Below, piece by piece: positions 32,686-40,181 of a stretch of DNA of 43,616 nucleotides. Made by a program: the position numbers and the translations under genes. This DNA is from CAYSLC01 sp964431545 (GTDB lineage: Bacteria > Desulfobacterota > Desulfobacteria > Desulfobacterales > JAABSP01). The stretch covers positions 1 to 43,616 of the forward strand of contig CAYSLC010000015.1 in the NCBI GenBank assembly GCA_964431545.1. Direction: 5' to 3'. The first letter of the stretch is position 1, and every line of letters starts with the position of its first letter. The notes below the pieces were generated by a model. The model was given only the letters and a program-made list of their open reading frames with translations. It made no database searches and was not told where the DNA came from.

Positions 32686-33785
32686 GGAAACTCCTTTTTC
32701 CGGCGTGGACGCCATTCTCCTTCCTCCTTCTTTTCCGTTTCCGGCGTGTTATCGGGGAAGATCCGCACCTTCTCGGGAGGGAACCGGATGCAAACCGTCT
32801 GTCCCGGCGTCACGGCCGCGCTGTCGGCGAGGGCCTCGAAGGTCTGATCCCCGCGGGCCATCCGGACCCGGGTGGCGATCCCCTCGAACCGGGTGGCCGC
32901 CACCCGGCACCGGAACCCCGGCTCCCCATTCGATTTTTCCTCGGGAAGGATCACCACGTCCTCCGGCCGGATGGTGGCGGTCCGCTCCCGGCCGTTTCCG
33001 GCGGCCGCCGGGGCCGGGACCCGGACGAAGGGGGATACGAAGACCCCTCCCGTCACGCGGCCGGTAAAGAAGTTGGCGCCCCCGAAGAACCGGGCCACTT
33101 CGGGATCGGCGGGGCGATGGAACAGGTCCCGGGGGGCGCCCACCTGGCGGAGCCGTCCGTCCAGAAGAAGCCCCACCCGGTGAGAGAGCATCAGGGCCTC
33201 GGACTGGTCGTGGGTGACGAAGAGGGTGGTGATCCGGGTCTCCGCCTGGATCTCCTGGATCAGGTCCCGCATCTGCTGCCGCAGGGTGGCGTCCAGGTTG
33301 CTCAGGGGCTCGTCCAACAGGAGGATGGCCGGCTTGAGCACCAGGGCCCGGGCCAGGCTGACCCGCTGCTGCTGGCCTCCGGAGAGTTCGTGGATCCGCC
33401 GCCGCTCCAGGCCGGCGAGGCCGGTGAGGTCGAGGATCTCCAGGATCCGCCGCCGCTCCTCGGCCGAAAGCCGCCCCCGCATCCGGAGCCCGAACCCCAC
33501 GTTCCGGAAGACATCCAGAAAGGGGAAGAGGAGCGGCTTCTGGAAGACCATCACCGCGTCCCGGTGTTCGGCCGGCAGATCCATCACCGGACGGCCGTCG
33601 ATGCGGATCTCCCCGGCCTGGGGCCGGAGGAGCCCGGCCACCGCCTTGAGGATCGTCGATTTCCCCGCGCCGCTGGGGCCCAGCAGCGAGACCATCTCGC
33701 CGTCTGCCACCGAGAGGCTCAGGTCCCGGACCACCCAGTGGTCGGCGTACCGGATGGAGACCCCTTCCAGGGAGAGCCGGCCCAT
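32673..33785 (-). CDS. ABC importer ATP-binding protein (YnjD/PotA-like)
   Basis: A 370-residue ATPase driving the adjacent permeases. The Walker A GPSGAGKST is near residues 37-45, the Q-loop is VFQKPLLFP, the signature is LSGGQQQRVSLARAL, Walker B is ILLLDEP, followed by SNLDA and the switch VTHDQ. A C-terminal TOBE-like regulatory domain (about 240-350) is present. ATG 33785 overlaps the permease stop; GTG 33788 is an alternative start. Similar to the ATPases of spermidine, iron and thiamine importers; the substrate is not given by this gene. Confidence 0.92.
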   Translation of the reverse strand: MGRLSLEGVSIRYADHWVVRDLSLSVADGEMVSLLGPSGAGKSTILKAVAGLLRPQAGEIRIDGRPVMDLPAEHRDAVMVFQKPLLFPFLDVFRNVGFGLRMRGRLSAEERRRILEILDLTGLAGLERRRIHELSGGQQQRVSLARALVLKPAILLLDEPLSNLDATLRQQMRDLIQEIQAETRITTLFVTHDQSEALMLSHRVGLLLDGRLRQVGAPRDLFHRPADPEVARFFGGANFFTGRVTGGVFVSPFVRVPAPAAAGNGRERTATIRPEDVVILPEEKSNGEPGFRCRVAATRFEGIATRVRMARGDQTFEALADSAAVTPGQTVCIRFPPEKVRIFPDNTPETEKKEEGEWRPRRKKEFPWIP

Positions 33786-34579
33786 CACCCGGATCCCATC
33801 ATCCGCCCGCCACCCAGGTACCGGGCGCTCAGGACCAGGGCCCCCAGGGCCGGGGCCACGAAGAGGAGGCTCACCGCCGCGGCCACCGGCCGGTCCCCGC
33901 TGTTCATCAGGGCGAACAGGAGGATGGGCAGGGTGATGATCCGGCCGCCCCCGATGATGAGGGTGCCCAGGTACTGGGTCCAGGAGACCAGGAAGGAGAA
34001 GAGCCCCGCCACCGCCAGCCCCGGCAGGATCATGGGGATGGTGACCCGTCGGATCACCTGGAACCGGGTGGCGCCGAGGGACCGGGCCTGGGCCTCGAAG
34101 TCGGGGTCATGGTTGGCGAAGACCCCCACCATGACGAAGACGGCGTAGGGGACGCAGGCGGTGAGGTGGACCAGGACCACCCCGGCGAAGGTCTCCGCCA
34201 GATCGAGGCGGATAAACCAGAGGTGGAGCCCCATGGCAACGCAGAGCGGCGGCACGATCACCGGCAGGGCCATCACCACCAGGACGGCGCCTCTCCCCCG
34301 GAAGCGATGAAGTCCGAGGGCCCGCCCCGCCGGCGCCCCCACGGCCACCGAGAGGAGGGCCGCCGTCCCCGCCACCAGGACCGACTGGGCGAGGCCTCCG
34401 AGGATTTGGGGGCCGGAGGCCCCGAAGACGTGGCTCCAGGCCCGCAGGCCCCACTGCTCCGGCAGGAGGTCCGGGAAGAACCACCGGCCGCTCATGGACC
34501 AGAAGATCAACGGCACAAAGGGGAGAAAGACGAAGAAGAGGATCGCCCCCAGGAAGAGCTTCCGGACGGGCCGGTTCAC
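33785..34579 (-). CDS. ABC importer permease (second)
   Basis: A 264-residue inner-membrane permease with about six helices. The ATPase-coupling EAA loop is visible: EAQARSLGATRFQVIRRVTIPMI, near residues 160-182, given here only as a landmark (key residues Glu, Ala, Gly, Pro). The family is the BPD_transp_1 group of spermidine/iron/thiamine-type importers. The start is GTG 34579, overlapping the first permease stop (GTGA). In E. coli YnjC the two permease units are fused; here they are separate genes. Confidence 0.88.
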   Translation of the reverse strand: MNRPVRKLFLGAILFFVFLPFVPLIFWSMSGRWFFPDLLPEQWGLRAWSHVFGASGPQILGGLAQSVLVAGTAALLSVAVGAPAGRALGLHRFRGRGAVLVVMALPVIVPPLCVAMGLHLWFIRLDLAETFAGVVLVHLTACVPYAVFVMVGVFANHDPDFEAQARSLGATRFQVIRRVTIPMILPGLAVAGLFSFLVSWTQYLGTLIIGGGRIITLPILLFALMNSGDRPVAAAVSLLFVAPALGALVLSARYLGGGRMMGSG

Positions 34580-35511
34580 GGGCCGCCCCCCCGCCGCCGG
34601 GAGAGGAGGATCAGGGTCTGGGCGGCCGCCGCGCACAGGCAGACGGTCCCGGCGATGATCACCCCGGTGGCGATCCCCTCGGGACGGGCCATGAGGTCGA
34701 CGTCGCTGTACTGTTTGTAGGCCCGTACCGGCAGGGCCATGGGAAAGGTCCGCCCCAGGAGATAGGGGACCTCGAAGGCCCCGAAGGTGTAGGCGAAGAC
34801 GAAGAGTCCGGCCCCGGCCAGGTTCGGGAGAATGGTCGGCAGGGTGATGAACCGGAACCGCTGCCACGGCCCGGCTTTGAGGGTCCGTCCCACCTCCAGA
34901 AGCTCCGCGGTGGTGTTCTTGAGAACGGCCAGGAGCATCAGGGTGATGAAGGGGATCTCCTTCCAGACGTACGCGGTGATGATGCCCACGGACCACCGGT
35001 CGTTGACCAGAAGGGGGAACCGGGCCGGGGCGTCGATGATCCCCAGGGCGAAGAGGATCCGGGAAAGGAAGCCCGCCGGGGTGAGAAGAAAGACGACCGC
35101 CACGGCGATCACCAGGTGGGGCACCACCAGGGGGACCTGGAAGAGGAAGTGGACCGCCCGGCTTCTTTGGGAAAGGGAGACCAGACAGAGGGCCGCCGCG
35201 ATGCCGAGGACGCCGGCGATGAGGGTGGAGACGGCGGAGATATGGAAGGTGAGCAGAAGGCTGCCCGGGAAATCGGGATCGGTGAGAACGTTGCAAAAGT
35301 GGTCGAGGGTGATGGACGTGAACCCCGCCGACGGCAGGTAACCCAGGGCCTGGAGGACCCCCTGGAAGAGGCCGCCGCCGAAGAGCCCCGCCACCACCCC
35401 CAGGGCCGGGGCCAGCAGGAGCCAGATGGTCGGACCCGATTCTCCGGCGGCGCCGCCTGGGGCGTCGCCCCGTCCGGGGATCACCGCCCCTTCAAAACGT
35501 GGGTCTCCCAT
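34576..35511 (-). CDS. ABC importer permease (first)
   Basis: A 311-residue inner-membrane permease. A polar N-terminal segment of about 30 residues precedes six helices. The coupling loop ELLEVGRTLKAGPWQRFRFI, followed by TLPTILPNL, is the EAA motif. ATG 35511 has GGAGAAGGG directly upstream and overlaps the binding-protein gene by 31 bases. It pairs with the next permease to form the heterodimeric channel of a YnjBCD-like importer. Confidence 0.88.
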   Translation of the reverse strand: MGDPRFEGAVIPGRGDAPGGAAGESGPTIWLLLAPALGVVAGLFGGGLFQGVLQALGYLPSAGFTSITLDHFCNVLTDPDFPGSLLLTFHISAVSTLIAGVLGIAAALCLVSLSQRSRAVHFLFQVPLVVPHLVIAVAVVFLLTPAGFLSRILFALGIIDAPARFPLLVNDRWSVGIITAYVWKEIPFITLMLLAVLKNTTAELLEVGRTLKAGPWQRFRFITLPTILPNLAGAGLFVFAYTFGAFEVPYLLGRTFPMALPVRAYKQYSDVDLMARPEGIATGVIIAGTVCLCAAAAQTLILLSRRRGGGP

Positions 35512-36713
35512 CCCTTCTCCAGGCGGACCAGGAGGTCCGCGGGCAGCTCCGGGAGGCGGTGGTTCTGGAGCACGGCCCCCGGAAGGGTGGCGATGCCCCG
35601 GGGCAGGGCCGCGAACTTGGCTTGCCAGTCCGCCCCCAGGCGGTCGATGTCCACGGCGGGCAGATCCCCCCAGACCCTTGGGTCCGCCTTCTTCCACTGG
35701 GCTTCCGGGGAGAGCAGAAAGTCGGCCACCACCATGGCCCCCTCCTTGTCGGCGGCGTTGAAGGGGATGGCCACGAAGTGGGTGTTGGCGATGGTTCCTT
35801 CTTCGAAGACGAAGGTGCGGACGGTCTCCGGATAGACGCCGTCGTGGATCTTCTTGGAGGCCTCGGCCGGGTGGTAGCTCAGGTTGAAATCGACCTGCCC
35901 GTCGGCGAAGAGCTGGGAGAGCCGCACCGGAGACTCCGGATAGGTGGCGCCCCCCCGCCACAGGTGGGGGGCCAGGTCCCGCAAAAGGGCGAAGGTCTTT
36001 TGGGCCGCCGCCTCGAACGCCTCGGGTGCGGGGTCCTTCCGCCACTTTTCCACCGCGCCGCTCACATGGTAGAAGACCTGCCGGACGAAGACCGAGCCGG
36101 TGAAGTCCGGGGGCGCCGGATAGGTGAACCGGCCGGGATGGTCCCGGATCCAATCGATGAGATCGCCCATGGTGGCCGGGGGCTCGGGGGTCCGGGCCGT
36201 GTCATGCATGAAGACGACCTGGGCGCTGCCCCAGGGGGACTCCATCCCCTCCACCGGCACCCCGAAGTCGTTTTTCACCGAGGCCTGGGTCCAATCCACC
36301 AGCTTCTGGTGGGGCAGGCGGCCGGCGAACGGGCCGAACAGGAGGTCGTGCTTTTTCCCCGTCCGGAAGTTCTCGCCGTTGATCCACAGGAGGTCCACCT
36401 CGCCCCCCGACGTCTTCCCGGCCTGCTTCTCCACCAGAAGCCGCCCCACCACCTCCGCAATGTCCCGAACCGGCACCTGTCGCAGCGTGATCCCGTAAAG
36501 GTCCTTCACGCGACCGGCCACGTAGTCGGTGACGTAGGCGTTGGTCTCGGGCCATCCCCCCCACATGAACCAGTCCACGGTCTGGCCGCCGGCGGCGGAG
36601 ACGATCTCGGGCCAGGGGCGCTCCGGCGCCTCTCCGGCGATGCCCGCGGACGGCACCAGGATGAAGACCAGGAGCGTGACGGCGGCGGCGAAGGTCGGTC
36701 GGGCTGATAACAT
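35481..36713 (-). CDS. ABC importer substrate-binding protein (YnjB-like)
   Basis: A 410-residue periplasmic protein with a signal peptide (about residues 1-26, ending GIAGEAP). It begins QTVDWFMWGGWPETNAYVTD, and continues VDLLWINGENF and the long YnjB-type body, ending with IATLPGAVLQ. This matches the E. coli YnjB pattern (iron/spermidine-like binding fold, ligand unproven), close to thiamine- and molybdate-type binding proteins. The start is ATG 36713, after AAAGGA; longer in-frame starts give a basic leader without signal character. It is the first gene of the operon binding protein, permease, permease, ATPase, kinase. I looked for a TPP riboswitch in the 300 bases upstream and found none. 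Confidence 0.87.
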   Translation of the reverse strand: MLSARPTFAAAVTLLVFILVPSAGIAGEAPERPWPEIVSAAGGQTVDWFMWGGWPETNAYVTDYVAGRVKDLYGITLRQVPVRDIAEVVGRLLVEKQAGKTSGGEVDLLWINGENFRTGKKHDLLFGPFAGRLPHQKLVDWTQASVKNDFGVPVEGMESPWGSAQVVFMHDTARTPEPPATMGDLIDWIRDHPGRFTYPAPPDFTGSVFVRQVFYHVSGAVEKWRKDPAPEAFEAAAQKTFALLRDLAPHLWRGGATYPESPVRLSQLFADGQVDFNLSYHPAEASKKIHDGVYPETVRTFVFEEGTIANTHFVAIPFNAADKEGAMVVADFLLSPEAQWKKADPRVWGDLPAVDIDRLGADWQAKFAALPRGIATLPGAVLQNHRLPELPADLLVRLEKGWETHVLKGR

Positions 36714-36892
36714 GTTGCGGCATATCCTTTCATGGGCGTTGGCTGGGGCGGTGCGGCGGGGCTTGCTTGCCCGCGAGGTCCTGTTTACCAAAAACCGCCG
36801 GCCTTGCAAAGGGGGAAAACCGGCGTGTCGCCATGATGTCGGGTGGCCGGCGCCCCCTGGAGCGGTCCTCGGCCGGCGGCTCCGTCAACGGC

Positions 36893-36971
36893 CATTTCGG
36901 AAATGTGGCATAATAGTTGCTTGAAAAAATGAGGGGCACCCCCTTGACAGGGCCGGAGGCGGTATTAATTT
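36893..36971 (+). promoter_or_regulatory. Stacked promoter region of hsp20 (sigma54-, sigma32- and sigma70-like motifs)
   Basis: Three promoter-like motifs follow one another. A sigma54 -24/-12 element TGGCATAATAGTTGCT lies at 36906-36921 with the exact TGGC-N8-TTGC spacing. A sigma32-like pair has CTTGAAA at 36920-36926 and CCCCTTGA at 36940-36947, 13 bases apart. A sigma70 -35 TTGACA at 36944-36949 pairs with TAATTT at 36966-36971 after 16 bases. A perfect 13-bp palindrome CATTTC-G-GAAATG (36893-36905) touches the -24 element. All point at hsp20, whose start is at 37029. The remaining sequence back to 36714 is GC-rich, with no clear promoter for the ABC operon. Confidence 0.55.
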
Positions 36972-37028
36972 TTCGGTCGAAAAGGATGGATATACGAATG
37001 ATAACCAATCGTTAAGGAGGTGTTAGAC

Positions 37029-37475
37029 ATGAGGGAGCTTGTTCCTTTCAGCAGGTCCGATAGGTGGCCGCGGCGTCCCGGCACCGATCTTTTCGACCGG
37101 TTCTTCAACGAGGTCGGCCGGCCGACCCTCTTCGGGGAGGACGACCGCTGGTTCAACCCTTCCGTCGATGTCTCCGAGACCGAGGCGTCGATCATCGTGA
37201 AGGCCGAGATCCCGGGGATGAACAAGGAGGATATCGATATCTCCCTGTCCGACGGGGTGCTGACCCTGGCGGGGGAAAAAAAGCACGAGCGCGAGGAGAA
37301 GAAGGAGAACTACCACTTCCGGGAGAGCCGGGCCGGATCCTTCCGCAGGACCGTTCAGCTGGGGGCCGATGTGGACCCCGAAACGGTGGAGGCCTCCTAC
37401 AGGGACGGCGTCCTGAAGGTGATCGTTCCCAAGCCGGAGAAATCCCGGCCCAGGAAGATCGACGTCCGCGGCTGA
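37029..37475 (+). CDS. hsp20: Small heat-shock protein (Hsp20/alpha-crystallin)
   Basis: A 148-residue cytoplasmic ATP-independent chaperone that holds unfolded proteins. The alpha-crystallin domain runs from about residue 40 (NPSVDVSETEASIIVKAEIP) to 133, including the conserved SFRRTVQLGADVD and the YRDGVLKVIVPKPE strand with its G-V-L-x-V motif. The N-terminal DLFDRFFNEV is the usual FF-containing oligomer segment. ATG 37029 is set by AAGGAGG at 37014-37020. Length is typical. It is monocistronic, closed by a hairpin terminator at 37501, and is preceded by stacked heat-shock-type promoter motifs. Confidence 0.95.
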   Translation: MRELVPFSRSDRWPRRPGTDLFDRFFNEVGRPTLFGEDDRWFNPSVDVSETEASIIVKAEIPGMNKEDIDISLSDGVLTLAGEKKHEREEKKENYHFRESRAGSFRRTVQLGADVDPETVEASYRDGVLKVIVPKPEKSRPRKIDVRG

Positions 37476-37500
37476 TCCCAAACGAATAACGGAAAAAGCG

Positions 37501-37536
37501 AATGCGCCGGGAATCCGTTCCTGGCGCATTTGTTTT
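37501..37536. terminator. Bidirectional intrinsic terminator between hsp20 and HU
   Basis: A strong hairpin: AATGCGCCGGGAA (37501-37513), loop TCCG, then TTCCTGGCGCATT (37518-37530). It is followed by TGTTTT on the plus strand; on the minus strand the tract CGCTTTTTCC follows. It lies 25 bases after the hsp20 stop and 24 bases after the convergent HU stop, so it can end both messages. Confidence 0.85.
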
Positions 37537-37554
37537 GCCGCCTGGAAACGGAGG

Positions 37555-37824
37555 CTATTTCACGGCCTCTTTGAGGCTCTTGCCCGGGACGAACTTGGGG
37601 ACTTTCCGGGCCGCGATGGTCATCTCCTTGCCGGTCTGGGGGTTTCTTCCCTTCCGGGCCTCCCGCTGGTTGACCTTGAAGGTCCCGAATCCCACCAGCG
37701 TGACGGACTCCCCCTTCTGGAGCGTTTCGGTGATCGTGGATAACATGGTGTCCACCGCCGCCTGTGCATCCTTTTTGGTGCTTACGACTTTTGCCACCTC
37801 GTTGATCAGTTCTGCCTTGTTCAT
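37555..37824 (-). CDS. hup: DNA-binding protein HU
   Basis: An 89-residue histone-like nucleoid protein that bends DNA as a dimer. It starts MNKAELINEVAK, has the helical body, then VTLVGFGTFKV. The DNA-gripping arm is REARKGRNPQTGKEMTIAA, with the conserved R-N-P-Q-T-G tip, ending KVPKFVPGKSLKEAV. ATG 37824 is preceded by AAGGGAG. It is monocistronic, with a good promoter 216 bases upstream and a shared terminator with hsp20. IHF is less likely because of the length and arm. Confidence 0.95.
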   Translation of the reverse strand: MNKAELINEVAKVVSTKKDAQAAVDTMLSTITETLQKGESVTLVGFGTFKVNQREARKGRNPQTGKEMTIAARKVPKFVPGKSLKEAVK

Positions 37825-37954
37825 CTTCAATCTCCCTTCCTGTTTCGTGTTGTTGCCATCCCTATTCGAACGACCCGCCGGTACGCTTTACATCGATGCG
37901 GCGGGGAACCCGGCATCCGGATCCGCGGCCGGGGCCGTTTGGCCGATGATCCCA

Positions 37955-38139
37955 CCCAAAATGGAGGCCGAATTCTCCCGAAGCCCCGGAAAATAGGAGT
38001 CCTTGGACGTTCAAAGGAGATCCTCCAGCGGACAGGTGTTATTTAGGGGTATTGCTCTTTTTTGTCAAGGACTGATTGTATGGCTAAAAATATTGAACTG
38101 TTACCTTTTTTTCCAGGGACTTATCCCAAAATGGAGGCC
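37955..38139. repeat. 15-bp direct repeat flanking the HU promoter
   Basis: CCCAAAATGGAGGCC occurs at 37955-37969 and again, identical, at 38125-38139, 170 bases apart in the same orientation. The HU promoter lies between the copies. Flanks differ, so the repeat is not part of a longer duplication. Fifteen identical bases in so short a non-coding region are unlikely by chance. Confidence 0.5.
38040..38068 (-). promoter_or_regulatory. Sigma70 promoter of the HU gene
   Basis: On the minus strand, a perfect TTGACA (38068-38063) and TAAATA (38045-38040) are 17 bases apart. The predicted transcript has a leader of about 210 bases before the HU start, holding one copy of the 15-bp repeat. The rest of 37825-38391 holds no gene I can support; an 11-bp tandem duplication GGATCGGATTG lies at 38233-38254. 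Confidence 0.75.
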
Positions 38140-38391
38140 CTTTCCCGCCACCGTCTCCTCGATTTCTTCCGCTCATGGGAAGCTTCGTCCACCACCATCT
38201 CGACGCTTCCGTCCGGCCGCCGACCCTCCACCGGATCGGATTGGGATCGGATTGGGTCTTCCCAGAAACGGCGATCCGTACTATCATGGCCGCCGGTATC
38301 GCCTTGACGCCGGTTTCTTCTTTCGGCCAAGGCGGAGCGGGGGCCCCTGTCTCCTCCGCCGATCCCGTCGCCCCCTCGAAACGGAGAACCG

Positions 38392-39477
38392 ATGACCACT
38401 GCTTCCGTCGCCTGCTTCGTCTCCCCCCACGGTTTCGGCCACGCGGCCCGGGCCTGCGCGCTCCTGTCGGCGATCCACGGACACGCCCCGGACCTGCGGT
38501 TCGAGATCTTCACCCGGGTGCCGGCCTGGTTTTTCGAGACCTCCCTTCCGTTTCCCTTCGGCTACCATGATCTTTTCACCGATGTGGGAATGGCCCAGCG
38601 CTCCGCGCTCCGGGAGGATCTGGCCGAGACGGTCCGGCGCCTCGATCGATTCTACCCGATTTCGGAGGCCCGCATCGAGCCGGTCTCCCGGACCCTCGAC
38701 GACCGCCGGTGCTCGGTGGTCCTCTGCGACATCGCCCCCATGGGCGTCGCGGCGGCCCGGCGATCCGGGATCCCGTCGGTGCTGGTGGAGAATTTCACCT
38801 GGGACTGGATCTACGAAGGGTACGGTGGCGCGGAACCCGGACTCCAGCGTCATGTCCCCCACCTCCGGGAGCTTTTCGGCTCGGCCGGCCACCACATCCG
38901 CACCGATCCGGTCTGCGGTTCATGGCCGGCGGACCTGACGGTTCCGCCCATGGCGCGGCGGCCCCGGCTCCCCGCCACGGAGGTGAGGGAGGCGCTGGGG
39001 ATCCCCCCGGGAAAGCGGTTCGTCCTCGTCACCATGGGCGGCGTGGCCGGGGAGTACCCCTTCCTCCAGAGCCTCAAAACATATCGGGATCTCGTTTTCG
39101 TGATCCCCGGGGCCGTTCCGGAGACGGTTCGGGAGGAGAATCTGATCCTTCTTCCCCGGCACTCTCCCTTCTTCCACCCGGACCTCATCGCCGCCTGTGA
39201 CGCCGTGGTGGGGAAGGTGGGGTACAGCACCCTGGCCGAGGCATACCGCTCGGGGACCCCCTTCGGATACCTGGCCCGTCCCCGGTTTCCCGAGTCCGGC
39301 CCCCTGGTCCGGTTCGTGAAAGAGCGGATGGCCGCCGTCCCCTTCGGGGTGGAATCGCCGTCTCCGGCGGTCTGGGAGGAAGGGCTGCCCCGGCTCCTCT
39401 CCCTGGATCGCCGGCCGCCCGGTGAGCCCAACGGCGCCGAGGCGGCGGCCCGGTACATCATCGAGATCCTGGCGTAG
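38392..39477 (+). CDS. GT-B glycosyltransferase-like protein
   Basis: A 361-residue cytoplasmic protein with the GT-B glycosyltransferase (MurG/MGT-like) layout. The N-terminal Rossmann domain opens with SPHGFGHAARACAL, the glycine-rich loop also seen in the N-terminal part of L-arabinokinase-type proteins. The linker lies near residue 200 (LGIPPGKRFVLVTMGG). The C-terminal nucleotide-sugar site has VVGKVGYSTLAEAYRSGTP, close to the MurG-type G-G-x-S-T/E pattern. ATG 38392 has CGGAG before it. No sugar-pathway neighbours are present, so donor and acceptor are unknown. Its stop is six bases from the convergent small gene. Confidence 0.78.
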   Translation: MTTASVACFVSPHGFGHAARACALLSAIHGHAPDLRFEIFTRVPAWFFETSLPFPFGYHDLFTDVGMAQRSALREDLAETVRRLDRFYPISEARIEPVSRTLDDRRCSVVLCDIAPMGVAAARRSGIPSVLVENFTWDWIYEGYGGAEPGLQRHVPHLRELFGSAGHHIRTDPVCGSWPADLTVPPMARRPRLPATEVREALGIPPGKRFVLVTMGGVAGEYPFLQSLKTYRDLVFVIPGAVPETVREENLILLPRHSPFFHPDLIAACDAVVGKVGYSTLAEAYRSGTPFGYLARPRFPESGPLVRFVKERMAAVPFGVESPSPAVWEEGLPRLLSLDRRPPGEPNGAEAAARYIIEILA

Positions 39478-39483
39478 CCGGGA

Positions 39484-39714
39484 TCAGGTGGTCCGGCATC
39501 GATCGAAACATTCCTCGGCCATCTCCCGGTCCACCCAGTTGACCACCGATTCCAGATCCTCGCCTTCCACTTCCCCGGCCCGCCAGCGGCCCCTGCCGCC
39601 GGAGGTGTCATAGACCACCACGGCGAATTTCCCCGTGTCGCTGTGTTTGACGAAGAGCAGCTCCTTGTCCTTCTGGGAGCACGATTTGGTGATGACTTCG
39701 AAGTCGGTGAACAT
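39484..39714 (-). CDS. Small soluble protein of unknown function
   Basis: A 76-residue acidic protein. It begins MFTDFEVITKSCSQKD, has a strand pair (KELLFVKHSDTG and KFAVVVYDTSGG), and ends in an acidic helix with two cysteines (MAEECFDRCR). I do not recognise a family. A longer frame upstream exists, but the ATG at 39714 keeps the compact domain and has a GGAAAG-type ribosome site. A candidate promoter lies about 210 bases upstream on the minus strand. Confidence 0.6.
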   Translation of the reverse strand: MFTDFEVITKSCSQKDKELLFVKHSDTGKFAVVVYDTSGGRGRWRAGEVEGEDLESVVNWVDREMAEECFDRCRTT

Positions 39715-39920
39715 GGCTTCTTTCCGCTGTGATCCTGTTCGAATTTCGGTGAAGGCGGCCGGCCCACCGCCGGTCCGCCGTCTCCATGAAATCTTCATAC
39801 CAGAATCGATCCAAAGAGGTCATCCTTTTTTTGGGGTTCCGGGCTACAGGCGGGGACTGTCCGGGAAAGGGCGCCGGATGGGGACCAACCGGACCCGTCT
39901 TTCGGATCAATCTTTCGCTC

Positions 39921-39962
39921 CTATCACTTTCGCTTGACAAGCGGTCAAAAAAATTATTCAAA
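39921..39962. promoter_or_regulatory. Divergent promoter candidates around a perfect palindrome
   Basis: The 39715-40181 intergenic region is AT-rich in its middle. On the minus strand TTGACC (39948-39943) and TGATAG (39926-39921) are 16 bases apart. On the plus strand TTGACA (39934-39939) has only a weak -10, TTCAAA at 39957-39962. The perfect palindrome CGCTTG-A-CAAGCG (39931-39943) covers the plus -35 and the minus spacer, as a shared operator would. Nothing else is seen in this stretch. Confidence 0.45.
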
Positions 39963-40181
39963 TAAAACGGACGAAACACAAAAGCAGTTAAAAAAAACGG
40001 TTGGCCGGTGCATTCCTTGACCCCACACGCAAGCCGATCCCTTCCGCGGCGTCTGTTGAGTTCACCCATACGCCGCCCTCTGAAGCTGGACCGCCTACAG
40101 ATCCGCCGACCGATGAACAGGGGAACGACACCAAACGATTGGGTCGCTACCCGTTGATCCTTTTCCAGGAGGGAGGCGCGG

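Noticed and set aside
36714..36905. Possible TPP or other riboswitch upstream of the YnjB-like gene
   Set aside because: Neither the CTGAGA nor the ACCTGAT-type conserved elements of the TPP riboswitch appear on the minus strand, and no other known aptamer core is recognisable. Only GC-rich dyads are present.
38003..38395. Open frame in the HU upstream region
   Set aside because: Composition is unlike a folded protein, no ribosome site precedes it, and it crosses the HU promoter on the opposite strand.
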